This document shows positions 5,880-13,081 of a stretch of DNA of 17,167 bases, piece by piece (positions within the stretch are counted from its first letter, which is position 1; each line of letters begins with the position of its first letter). The notes below the pieces were generated by a model that was not told the DNA's origin, searched no databases, and saw only the letters and a program-made list of their open reading frames with translations. Source of the stretch: an uncultured Porphyromonadaceae bacterium (GTDB taxonomy: Bacteria; Bacteroidota; Bacteroidia; Bacteroidales; Muribaculaceae); contig CAJMDR010000007.1 of NCBI GenBank assembly GCA_905212215.1, positions 1-17,167 of the forward strand. The letters run 5' to 3'. A program made the translations under genes and the position numbers.

Positions 5880-6919
5880 TACTTGGCTTCCTTTTTAAAG
5901 AAATTGATTTTGTCGAGCCAGCTTATACGGCGGTCGAGCACGAATATGTCGAGAATCAGCAATGCCAGGGCAATCCATGCAAAGATATAGAACAATTCCT
6001 CATGCAGTGCCAGCGTGGAGCTCTGCATGGTCGTACGTTGCAGTTGCGCGAGTTGTTTCTGCAAGTCACCCAAGGCATCGGGCTGCGAGGCATTGACATA
6101 TATTCCGTTACCGGCTTTAGCCAACTGTGCTGCCAGATTCTCGTTGAGAGCAGTCTTCACTACTTCTCCGTTATCGTCGGTCATGGGGCCGTTGGGAGTC
6201 GGTATGGTCTGCGGTTCTCCTGAACCTACACCAATCACATCAACCTGAATCTTGTTCTTGGCAGCATTTTTTACTGCCGCCATGGCACCTTCCTGATTTT
6301 CCAGTTCCTCGGCATCGGTAATGAGAATGATAGCCCTTCCTACACCTTTCTGTGGGCTGAAACTTGCCTGAGCCTGATCTATGGCAGCAGCAATATTAGT
6401 ACCCTGATATGAAATCTGTTCGGGGTCTATGGTATTGAGGAATGTCTTAGCAGACAGATAGTCGTTGGTTACAGGGATGAGAGTATGCGCGTTTCCGGCG
6501 TAAACAATGAGTCCGACTCTGTCGTTGTCGAGTCGTCCTATGAGTCTTTCCAGCATCAGTTTCGCTGTACGCATACGCTGCGAACCGGGATGGTCTGCAT
6601 CGATAGGCGCCAGCATTGAGTTAGAGGCATCGACAGCGATTACCACTTCTATACCAGTCTTTTCGGAGTTGCTCTCTTTAAGACCACCCCAAGGTCTTGC
6701 AAAGGCCAGTATCACCAATGCGAGTGCCAGCAATTGCAATGTGATTTTTATGGGTGGCTTGTAAGGGGATACTGTGGGCATCAACGGAGCGATGATGTCC
6801 GGTTTGCCGAACCGCCGCAACTTTCTTCTGCGAGCATGCCTTCCCCACACATAGAGCAGGAAAAAAGCCGGCACAAGCAGGAGCAATATAAGGTATAACG
6901 GATATCCGAATGTGAACAT
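5879..6919 (-). CDS. batB: BatB: membrane-anchored VWA-domain protein
   Basis: A 346-residue inner-membrane protein of the aerotolerance operon. It has an N-terminal hydrophobic helix (residues 5-24), a second helix around 58-74 leading to FARPWGG, a von Willebrand factor A domain with the MIDAS motif DASNS (97-101), and further metal-site signatures in GTNIAAAI and ITDAEE. A C-terminal membrane helix (FYIFAWIALALLILDIFVL) is followed by a short basic tail. BatB and BatA are thought to form an envelope complex with MoxR; the client proteins are unknown. It begins 10 bases after batA and its stop overlaps the batC start. Confidence 0.88.
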   Translation of the reverse strand: MFTFGYPLYLILLLLVPAFFLLYVWGRHARRRKLRRFGKPDIIAPLMPTVSPYKPPIKITLQLLALALVILAFARPWGGLKESNSEKTGIEVVIAVDASNSMLAPIDADHPGSQRMRTAKLMLERLIGRLDNDRVGLIVYAGNAHTLIPVTNDYLSAKTFLNTIDPEQISYQGTNIAAAIDQAQASFSPQKGVGRAIILITDAEELENQEGAMAAVKNAAKNKIQVDVIGVGSGEPQTIPTPNGPMTDDNGEVVKTALNENLAAQLAKAGNGIYVNASQPDALGDLQKQLAQLQRTTMQSSTLALHEELFYIFAWIALALLILDIFVLDRRISWLDKINFFKKEAK

Positions 6920-6929
6920 AAGGCGCAGT

Positions 6930-7904
6930 TTAAGGTATTCGTCGCAACACTGTGTTACGCAACAGAATTTCTAAGCAGAGGCAACAGAGTGCAGCTAAGA
7001 TCCAGGGCATGAAATCTTCGGAGGACCTTGAATGACGCTGAACATCAAGGCGAGTCTTCTCCAGCTTATCGATTTCATCAAAGACCTCTTCCAGCACACT
7101 CTCGCTTTTTGCCCTGAAATATTTACCGCCGGTGATGGATGCAATTTCTTTCAGGCTTTGCTCGTCGATTCTTGTTTCCATGTTAGTGGTAAATCCGAAA
7201 GGATCCTGAACCTGGAAGTTGCCGTTAGTACCCACGCCGATTGTATAGACGCGGATACCGCGCTGACGTGCTATTTCAGCCGCTGTGGTGGGAGCCACAT
7301 CACCTGCGTTGTTACTACCGTCGGTAAGCAGAATGATGCTCTTTGATTTTGCTTTTCCTGACGATATTCGGTTGATTGCGGAGGTGAGGCCGTCGCCAAT
7401 CGCGGTACCGTCAGCCAGAGAACCGGCCTGTACATTCTCCAGTTCTTTGAGCAATGTTGAGCGGTCGTTGGTGAGGGGTAGGAGCGACAGTGATTCTCCA
7501 GAGAAAATTATCAACGCCATATTGTCATTCTCACGACCGTTTATGAAAGCCGACGCAACTTTCCTTGCCGCTTCCATGCGGTTGGGCTTGATGTCGGTGG
7601 AATTCATTGACCCGGAGATGTCAAGAGCTAATGCAATATCAGTACCTTCTACCAGATTAGAGGTAGAAGAATTGAAAGTCAGAGGTCTTGCCAAAGCCAC
7701 GATAAGGCAACCGATGGCTCCTAAACGCAGGACAAACAGTAAATGGTTTGCATGGACCTTCCAGGAAACCGGGAACTTGTCGAATGCCGCGGTTGTTGAC
7801 ACCTCAAGATAAGGGCTGGCATTGCGGTGCTTCCAGATATACCATGCAATGAGCGGGATGAACACTGTGAGAAGCCACAGTAATACTGGATATTTAAACG
7901 TCAT
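6930..7904 (-). CDS. batA: BatA: membrane-anchored VWA-domain protein
   Basis: A 324-residue VWA protein with two N-terminal membrane helices (about residues 8-24 and 54-73, ending in LARPL). The MIDAS motif is DISGS (95-99), with the supporting Thr in ADGTAIGDG and Asp in LLTDGSNN, and a C-terminal membrane helix lies near 298-317 (FMPWILAALCCLCLEILL). It is the BatA paralogue of BatB, which it precedes. The start codon overlaps the upstream gene's stop by four bases (ATGA), supporting this start and a coupled operon. Confidence 0.88.
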   Translation of the reverse strand: MTFKYPVLLWLLTVFIPLIAWYIWKHRNASPYLEVSTTAAFDKFPVSWKVHANHLLFVLRLGAIGCLIVALARPLTFNSSTSNLVEGTDIALALDISGSMNSTDIKPNRMEAARKVASAFINGRENDNMALIIFSGESLSLLPLTNDRSTLLKELENVQAGSLADGTAIGDGLTSAINRISSGKAKSKSIILLTDGSNNAGDVAPTTAAEIARQRGIRVYTIGVGTNGNFQVQDPFGFTTNMETRIDEQSLKEIASITGGKYFRAKSESVLEEVFDEIDKLEKTRLDVQRHSRSSEDFMPWILAALCCLCLEILLRNTVLRRIP

Positions 7905-8989
7905 GACAGAGGCTTCTTGTTAGGTTCAACATTGTTTTTATCCTCTTTCTTCTCGGGAGAAGAGATGGCAGAGCTTCCAGAATCCTCCTGTTCAGGCAGA
8001 GGTTTTGTCTCTTCCACAAAGCGGATTACATCTTCGAAAGCTTTGATATTATCATCGGGGAGTGGCTTGAACTTGGCGAATTTGACAAAGTCGGCCATTC
8101 CGAGTACTTCCTCTATGTATTGTTTGCCGATTTTTGCATCGCGGCTGTTCTTCACTGCTTTACGAATCTGCTGGGTAGTCATTTCCAGAGCGTTGATACC
8201 GAATCTACGCCATAGATAGAGCCTTAGAATATCAGTCAGTTCAGAATAATACTCTTTTTCCTGACCTTGTTCGCATAGGTTGCGTGTTCTGAGAACCCGT
8301 AGCCTTTCCATTGCCTGATCAAAAGGACTCGGTTCCGGTTTTGGCTTTCTCCACGGCAATTCCTTGCCTTTGCGCTTTAGCAACCACCACAACAGGAGAC
8401 CTATTGCAGCCAAAGCTGCAAGAATAGCCCACCACCAGTAATACAGGAAGTCAGGTATCTTGTCTGTTGTCTTCTGATATCCCTTATTGTAATAAGGATC
8501 TACCGGTCCAAAGTCAGGCGAGATTGAGTCCGTAGCCTTTACATCGGGTCCTGTTACGTTGATGGCCACACGGTTAGAAGCTGTTGTGTCGGAGCCTGAT
8601 ACCACAGAGAGTGGAGGTAAAAGGTATTTTCCTGGCATGAACGCCTGCATGGGAATCTTGCAATTTACCTGAATCTTTGTTCCGCCCAACGGCACCGTAT
8701 CCCTGGCAATGGCAGCCCTGAGTTCAATGCTGTCGCCGACAAAAGGAATGAGACCGTTTCTGTCCTGTGTAGCCAGCAACGGAAGCTCGAACTGCTGACC
8801 TCTGTCTACCACAACCTGCAGGTTAAGCACTCCCATTTTTCCCATGAGTAGATTCCCGCTGTCCACTTTTGCGGTAACCTGCGGTGCCACGGCTTTTGCC
8901 GTAACATTGCAAATTGCCATAAGAAGCAGCAAGCACAGAGGTGTCAGCTTTATTGAGATATTCTTTTTTACGCTCATAATGAAAGTCAA
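7901..8989 (-). CDS. BatD-like membrane protein of the Bat operon
   Basis: A 362-residue protein with a signal peptide (hydrophobic residues 15-29), a periplasmic beta-rich domain to about residue 160, one membrane helix at about 183-204 (WWWAILAALAAIGLLLWWLL), and a cytoplasmic domain with a helical DUF4381-like look (YYSELTDILRLYLWRRFGI, FVKFAKFKPLPDD). It ends in an acidic, Lys-rich, probably disordered tail. This type of protein regularly sits between the DUF58 gene and batA in Bacteroidales. It is not the large BatD itself, and its function is unproven. The ATGA overlap with the DUF58 stop fixes the start at 8989 in preference to the internal Met5. Confidence 0.75.
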   Translation of the reverse strand: MTFIMSVKKNISIKLTPLCLLLLMAICNVTAKAVAPQVTAKVDSGNLLMGKMGVLNLQVVVDRGQQFELPLLATQDRNGLIPFVGDSIELRAAIARDTVPLGGTKIQVNCKIPMQAFMPGKYLLPPLSVVSGSDTTASNRVAINVTGPDVKATDSISPDFGPVDPYYNKGYQKTTDKIPDFLYYWWWAILAALAAIGLLLWWLLKRKGKELPWRKPKPEPSPFDQAMERLRVLRTRNLCEQGQEKEYYSELTDILRLYLWRRFGINALEMTTQQIRKAVKNSRDAKIGKQYIEEVLGMADFVKFAKFKPLPDDNIKAFEDVIRFVEETKPLPEQEDSGSSAISSPEKKEDKNNVEPNKKPLS

Positions 8990-9867
8990 TGTCTGCGTGC
9001 CGACCTGCGTCGGAACAGACCTAACAAAGCCTTGACAAAGTCTTCATCAGTTGAAATTGCAGCCACATCGAGACCACATTGAATGGCCGACTGCTGAATC
9101 TGTTGCTGGCGGTTATACCATAGCTTGTTGTATGCTTTCCGTGCCGAGGGGGAAGAAGTGTCAACCCAACGGTAAGCACCGCTCTCCATATCGCGCAGTC
9201 TCACCAGACCAATGTCTGGGAGTTGCATGTCGCGCTTATCGTAAACCTGAATGGCGGCTATTTCATGCTGCCTGGCGGCGATGCGCATGGGGTCAAGCCA
9301 GGAATGGGAATCGATGAAATCACTCAGAAGGAAAGCCGCCGACCGTTTCTTAACCACCGTGTTGAGGAAATGCAAGGCTGCGGATATGTCTGTTCCGGTG
9401 TGTTGCGGCTGCAAGTCGATAACCTCGCGAATTATCAACAGAATATGGCTAAGACCCTTCTTTGGAGGGATGTATTTTTCCACTATATCGGAGAAGAAAA
9501 TAACTCCCACTTTGTCCTTGTTGTGAATAGAAGAGAAAGCGAGGGTGGCTGCTATCTCGGCCATCATCTCCTTTTTCGTCTCTCCCACGGCGCCGAAGTT
9601 ACGGCTTGCGCTGACGTCTATGAGGAGAATCATGGTGAGTTCACGTTCCTCCTCGTAGATTTTCACATAGGGGTGGTTCTGCCGGGCAGTTACGTTCCAG
9701 TTAATGTCGCGTACATCGTCGCCATAACGGTATTCACGCACCTCGGCGAAGGTCATTCCACGACCTTTGAAAGCACTGTGGTAAGCTCCTGCAAAAATGT
9801 TCTGCGAGAGTCCACGGGTCTTGATTTCTATCTTCCTTACCTTCTTGAGGAGTTCAGCTGTATCCAT
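8986..9867 (-). CDS. DUF58 (VWA-like) protein of the MoxR/Bat operon
   Basis: A 293-residue soluble protein. The family signature runs through GRGMTFAEVREYRYGDDVRD and INWNVTAR (about residues 35-62). A VWA-like domain follows, with the metal-site motif DVSAS (84-88), HTGTDISAAL and SDFID. DUF58 proteins are partnered with MoxR ATPases in nearly all genomes that have both. The gene starts 11 bases after moxR and overlaps the next gene by four bases. The C-terminus (LLGLFRRRSARRH) is basic. Confidence 0.88.
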   Translation of the reverse strand: MDTAELLKKVRKIEIKTRGLSQNIFAGAYHSAFKGRGMTFAEVREYRYGDDVRDINWNVTARQNHPYVKIYEEERELTMILLIDVSASRNFGAVGETKKEMMAEIAATLAFSSIHNKDKVGVIFFSDIVEKYIPPKKGLSHILLIIREVIDLQPQHTGTDISAALHFLNTVVKKRSAAFLLSDFIDSHSWLDPMRIAARQHEIAAIQVYDKRDMQLPDIGLVRLRDMESGAYRWVDTSSPSARKAYNKLWYNRQQQIQQSAIQCGLDVAAISTDEDFVKALLGLFRRRSARRH

Positions 9868-9878
9868 GCAAACCAGCC

Positions 9879-10874
9879 TTAAGGTACCTGCACTTTGTCG
9901 AGGATTGAAGAAATGACCTCGTCGGTGGTTATGTTGTTAGCCTCAGCTTCATAAGTGAGGCCGATACGGTGGCGAAGCACATCATGACATACCATGCGCA
10001 CATCTTCCGGGATGACGTAGCCGCGTCCGCGCAGGAAAGCGTAAGCCCTTGAAGCCTTAGCCAGGGATATGGATGCACGGGGAGAGGCTCCAAAGGAGAT
10101 AAGGCTATTGAGGTCGGGTACTCCCGCCTGCTCAGGCTGACGTGTTGCGAAGACGATATCCACGATGTAGTTCTCTATCTTCTCATCAAGATAAATTGTG
10201 CGGCAGAGTCCCTGGAGGTTTTCTATTTCAGATTTCTTTATGAGAGGACGAACAGGAGGTAGATCGGAACCTATGTTCTGGCGTATGATTCTCTTCTCTT
10301 CATCTTTGCTCGGATATCCGATAATTACCTTGAGCAGGAAACGGTCAGTCTGGGCTTCGGGAAGAGGATATGTTCCTTCCTGTTCGAGCGGGTTCTGAGT
10401 GGCCATCACCAGGAAAGGCTTGGGAAGTGGGAAAGTCTCGTCGCCGAGAGTGACCTGACGTTCCTGCATGGCTTCGAGCAGCGCACTCTGCACTTTGGCG
10501 GGAGCGCGGTTTATTTCATCTGCCAGGACGAAGTTAGCGAAAACAGGTCCTTTCTTTACCTCGAATTCCTCTTTCTTAACGGAATAAATCATTGTTCCGG
10601 TAACGTCGCTGGGAAGGAGGTCAGGGGTGAACTGAATACGGGAGAATTTGGCATCCACTACCTGAGCCAGAGTATTGATGGCGAGGGTCTTTGCCAGACC
10701 GGGCACACCTTCGAGCAGAACATGTCCGTCGCAGAGCAGGGCGATGAGGAGAGAATCCACAAGGTGCTTCTGTCCTACGATACGTTGTTCAATACCTTGC
10801 TGCAGAAGACCCAGCACGGAGCTTTGAGCCGAAATCTGCTCGTTGATTTGCCGTATGTTGAAGTTATTGTCCAT
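9879..10874 (-). CDS. moxR: MoxR-family AAA+ ATPase
   Basis: A 331-residue AAA+ ATPase, first gene of the aerotolerance operon. It shows Walker A GVPGLAKT (56-63), Walker B VLADE followed by INRAPAKVQSALLEAMQE, sensor 1 in MATQNP with the following EQEGTYPLPEAQ, and sensor 2 in GASPRASI. MoxR proteins act as chaperone-like ATPases with VWA partners, here the DUF58, BatA and BatB products. The start at 10874 is preceded by a TAnnTTTG box at 10900-10907 and two palindromes, suggesting an operon promoter here. Confidence 0.92.
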   Translation of the reverse strand: MDNNFNIRQINEQISAQSSVLGLLQQGIEQRIVGQKHLVDSLLIALLCDGHVLLEGVPGLAKTLAINTLAQVVDAKFSRIQFTPDLLPSDVTGTMIYSVKKEEFEVKKGPVFANFVLADEINRAPAKVQSALLEAMQERQVTLGDETFPLPKPFLVMATQNPLEQEGTYPLPEAQTDRFLLKVIIGYPSKDEEKRIIRQNIGSDLPPVRPLIKKSEIENLQGLCRTIYLDEKIENYIVDIVFATRQPEQAGVPDLNSLISFGASPRASISLAKASRAYAFLRGRGYVIPEDVRMVCHDVLRHRIGLTYEAEANNITTDEVISSILDKVQVP

Positions 10875-10892
10875 TTAATTTACAGAGTTTTT

Positions 10893-10947
10893 CCGGAAGC
10901 AAAATTACTGCTTTTCCGGCATTGGAATTTAACATTTAGTGTTAAAT
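10893..10947 (-). promoter_or_regulatory. Candidate promoter and palindromic operators of the moxR-bat operon
   Basis: On the minus strand TAATTTTG (10900-10907) fits the Bacteroidetes -7 box TAnnTTTG. It sits inside an inverted repeat, CCGGAAGCA (10893-10901) facing TGCTTTTCCGG (10909-10919), with a 2-base bulge. About 20 bases further upstream is a perfect palindrome, ATTTAACA-N5-TGTTAAAT (10927-10947), which covers the expected -33 region; no good TTTG -33 box is visible. The layout suggests regulated transcription; the regulator is unknown. Confidence 0.4.
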
Positions 10948-10987
10948 ATCCTTACTATTGCATAGCCATTGTTAAGTATTACTGCCT

Positions 10988-12046
10988 TTACTTGTTGTTG
11001 GAGGTTGCAGAAGAGTTTGAAAAGGCATTCCATCCCTGGGCGCGAAGCGGTATCTCGGAGCCATCGCGGGTTACGAGAGCGGCACCGAGATCCGGCTCTG
11101 TGGTATAGCCGATGATAGAAATACCTTTAAGTGCCTGAACCTTGTCATGGTCGATGAGTGGAACGGTGAAGAGAAGTTCATAATCCTCGCCTCCGTTCAG
11201 TGCCGCAGTAACAAGGTTCATGTTAAGTTCCTCAGCCATGACTGCCGTCTGGTAGTCAATGGGAATCTTGTCTTCATAGACACGGACACCTACCTTGGAA
11301 TTACGGCAGAGGTGAAGCAGTTCGCTGCTGAGACCGTCGCTGACATCCATCATGGAAGTAGGCTTGATGCCGTTCTTCTTCAGTTCTTCCACAATGTCTC
11401 GTCTTGCTTCCGGTTTCAGCTGGCGTTCGATGATGTATTCCTTACCGGCGAAGTCAGGCTGAAAGTTTTCATCTTTCGATGCTTTTGCCGCGAGTCTGTT
11501 CTCACGTTCCAGTAGCTGGAGACCCATATATGCTGCGCCGAGGTCACCACTGACACAAATAAGGTCGGTGGGTTTTGCACCGCTGCGCATCACAGCTTCA
11601 CCTTTCGGAGCCTCGCCGATGCAGGTTATGCTTATCACCAGTCCGGTAACGGAGGCTGAGGTGTCTCCGCCGACGAGGTCTACACCATAGCGCTCGCAGG
11701 CTAGCCGTATGCCAGAATAAATGGCGTCTATGTTTTCTACGGTGAAACGGGCGGATATTCCTATACTTACGGTGATTTGCCTCGGGGTCCCCATCATGGC
11801 GTAGATGTCGGAGAAATTCACTATGGCGGCTTTATAGCCAAGATGTTTCAACGGCACATAACGCACATCGAAATGTATGCCTTCCAGCAATAAGTCGGTA
11901 GTTACAAGAATCTCCTTGTCGCTTTCGAAAGCGAGTACTGCAGCATCATCGCCAACGCCTTTTACAGTTGATGAGTTTATCGGTTTAAGGTCATCGGTAA
12001 GCCGGTCAATAAGACCGAATTCCCCTAACTCGTTAATTTCAGCCAT
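10988..12046 (-). CDS. thiL: Thiamine-monophosphate kinase
   Basis: A 352-residue kinase of the PurM/ThiL (AIRS) family that converts thiamine phosphate to thiamine diphosphate with ATP. Diagnostic segments are KGVGDDAAVL (metal and ATP site, about residues 29-38), TTDLLLEGIHF (49-59), NFSDIYAMMGTPR (77-89), VGGDTSAS, SMMDVSDGLSSEL and NGGEDYELLF. The length is normal. It is separated from moxR by a 113-base promoter-like gap and from the upstream phosphorylase gene by a strong hairpin, so how it is transcribed is unclear. I see no thiamine riboswitch upstream. Confidence 0.93.
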   Translation of the reverse strand: MAEINELGEFGLIDRLTDDLKPINSSTVKGVGDDAAVLAFESDKEILVTTDLLLEGIHFDVRYVPLKHLGYKAAIVNFSDIYAMMGTPRQITVSIGISARFTVENIDAIYSGIRLACERYGVDLVGGDTSASVTGLVISITCIGEAPKGEAVMRSGAKPTDLICVSGDLGAAYMGLQLLERENRLAAKASKDENFQPDFAGKEYIIERQLKPEARRDIVEELKKNGIKPTSMMDVSDGLSSELLHLCRNSKVGVRVYEDKIPIDYQTAVMAEELNMNLVTAALNGGEDYELLFTVPLIDHDKVQALKGISIIGYTTEPDLGAALVTRDGSEIPLRAQGWNAFSNSSATSNNK

Positions 12047-12074
12047 TGTGTTTTATGAAAACATTAGGTTTTAT

Positions 12075-12107
12075 AAAAATGGGAGAAGCAAACTCTTCTC
12101 CCATTTT
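12075..12107 (-). terminator. Strong hairpin terminator between the phosphorylase gene and thiL
   Basis: A perfect 13-bp stem pairs 12076-12088 (AAAATGGGAGAAG) with 12095-12107 around a 6-base loop. On the minus strand it is followed by five T residues, so it should stop transcripts coming from the phosphorylase gene. It lies only 29 bases before the thiL start codon. Confidence 0.65.
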
Positions 12108-12112
12108 GTAAC

Positions 12113-12128
12113 GATGCATTCATGCATC
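12113..12128. repeat. Short perfect inverted repeat
   Basis: GATGCAT and ATGCATC are separated by two bases. It lies just upstream, in the direction of transcription, of the 13-bp terminator hairpin. It could be a protein-binding site or part of the mRNA 3' structure; nothing in the sequence decides this. Confidence 0.4.
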
Positions 12129-12197
12129 TTATTTTGAAAGATCTGATGGAATATTTTCCCTTTCAGAATACTACTTTATCAACGGAAGAAGTCCGTA

Positions 12198-13010
12198 TTA
12201 CAGACGTTCAATCATGTGAGTGACAAGTTTTGCCATAACGGGCGAAGCCTTCACTGCAGCCTGCTGCACCTCTTCGTGAGAGGGTACTTCTGTTATGTCT
12301 TTTCCGCCGAGGTCGGTGATTACACTGAGTCCGAAGACGTGCATACCAGCATGGTTTGCCACTATCACTTCAGGAACGGTGCTCATACCTACGGCATCGC
12401 CACCAATTATGCGGAAATATTCGTATTCTGCGGGAGTCTCGAAAGTTGGACCTGTAGTGCCTACATAAACACCGTGCATGAGTCTTATCTGCTGCTCGGC
12501 TGCTATGTCGTCGGCGAGTTTCAGCAAAGCGGGATCGTAGGCATGTGTCATTGCGGGGAATCGTGTGCCGAGTTCTTCGTAGTTCTTGCCACGCAACGGG
12601 TTTTCGGGGAAGAGGTTGATATGGTCGTTGATAACCATTACGTCGCCAACCTTGAATTCCTTGTTCATGCCTCCGGCGGCGTTGCTGACGAAGATAGTCT
12701 CCACGCCGATGGATTTCATCACTCTCACAGGGAATGTTACCTGTTTCATGTCATAGCCTTCGTAGTAATGGAAACGGCCAGACATGGCAACGACATCTTT
12801 TCCTGCGAGTTTACCGAAAATGAGTTTCCCGCTATGGCCTTGTACAGTAGAGATAGGCATGTTGGGAATGTCGGAATATTTCATTTCCACCTCTACGTCG
12901 ATGAGGTCGGCAAGATTGCCGAGGCCGGAACCTAAAATGATTCCTATTTTTGGCAGAGTCGTTACTTTCGATTTTATAAACTCTGAAGTTTCTTTAATCT
13001 TCTCAAGCAT
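12198..13010 (-). CDS. punA: Purine nucleoside phosphorylase (class II, trimeric type)
   Basis: A 270-residue enzyme of purine salvage that cleaves purine nucleosides with phosphate. Family marks are ILGSGLGNLAD (phosphate-binding Ser28), VQGHSGKL, GRFHYYEGY (His81), SNAAGGM, GPTFETPAEYE (Glu191) and VGMSTVPEVIVA (Met209). At the position of human Asn243, which contacts the purine, this protein has Asp233 (SVITDLGG). In the trimeric family Asn goes with 6-oxopurines, while Asp is seen in the related methylthioadenosine phosphorylases, so the base preference may be shifted. It has a promoter candidate in the gap after lpxK and a terminator downstream. Confidence 0.9.
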   Translation of the reverse strand: MLEKIKETSEFIKSKVTTLPKIGIILGSGLGNLADLIDVEVEMKYSDIPNMPISTVQGHSGKLIFGKLAGKDVVAMSGRFHYYEGYDMKQVTFPVRVMKSIGVETIFVSNAAGGMNKEFKVGDVMVINDHINLFPENPLRGKNYEELGTRFPAMTHAYDPALLKLADDIAAEQQIRLMHGVYVGTTGPTFETPAEYEYFRIIGGDAVGMSTVPEVIVANHAGMHVFGLSVITDLGGKDITEVPSHEEVQQAAVKASPVMAKLVTHMIERL

Positions 13011-13034
13011 GGAATTTGATTTATTACGGTCTAA

Positions 13035-13078
13035 GTGTAAAAATTACACCAAATATAAAACGTCTGTTCACTGGCAAA
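13035..13078 (-). promoter_or_regulatory. Candidate Bacteroidetes-type promoter of the phosphorylase gene, with palindrome
   Basis: On the minus strand TTTG (13075-13078) and TATATTTG (13050-13057), matching TAnnTTTG, are 17 bases apart. The expected start site falls in a perfect inverted repeat, GTGTAA-N3-TTACAC (13035-13049). The spacing is slightly shorter than usual for this promoter class. Confidence 0.4.
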
Positions 13079-13081
13079 GGT

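Noticed and set aside
7901..8989. Naming this gene batD
   Set aside because: The true BatD is larger and follows batC; this protein sits between DUF58 and batA and has a different cytoplasmic domain, so only BatD-like is justified.
9223..9882. 219-residue plus-strand frame opposite the DUF58 gene
   Set aside because: It mirrors a conserved gene on the other strand, has no recognisable domain and no upstream signals; it is a shadow frame.
12047..12197. Thiamine pyrophosphate riboswitch before thiL
   Set aside because: The conserved CTGAGA-type core is not present; the region shows only a terminator hairpin and a short palindrome.
12216..12935. 239-residue plus-strand frame opposite the nucleoside phosphorylase
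   Set aside because: Cys/His-rich antisense reading of a well-conserved enzyme gene with no domain match; treated as a shadow frame.
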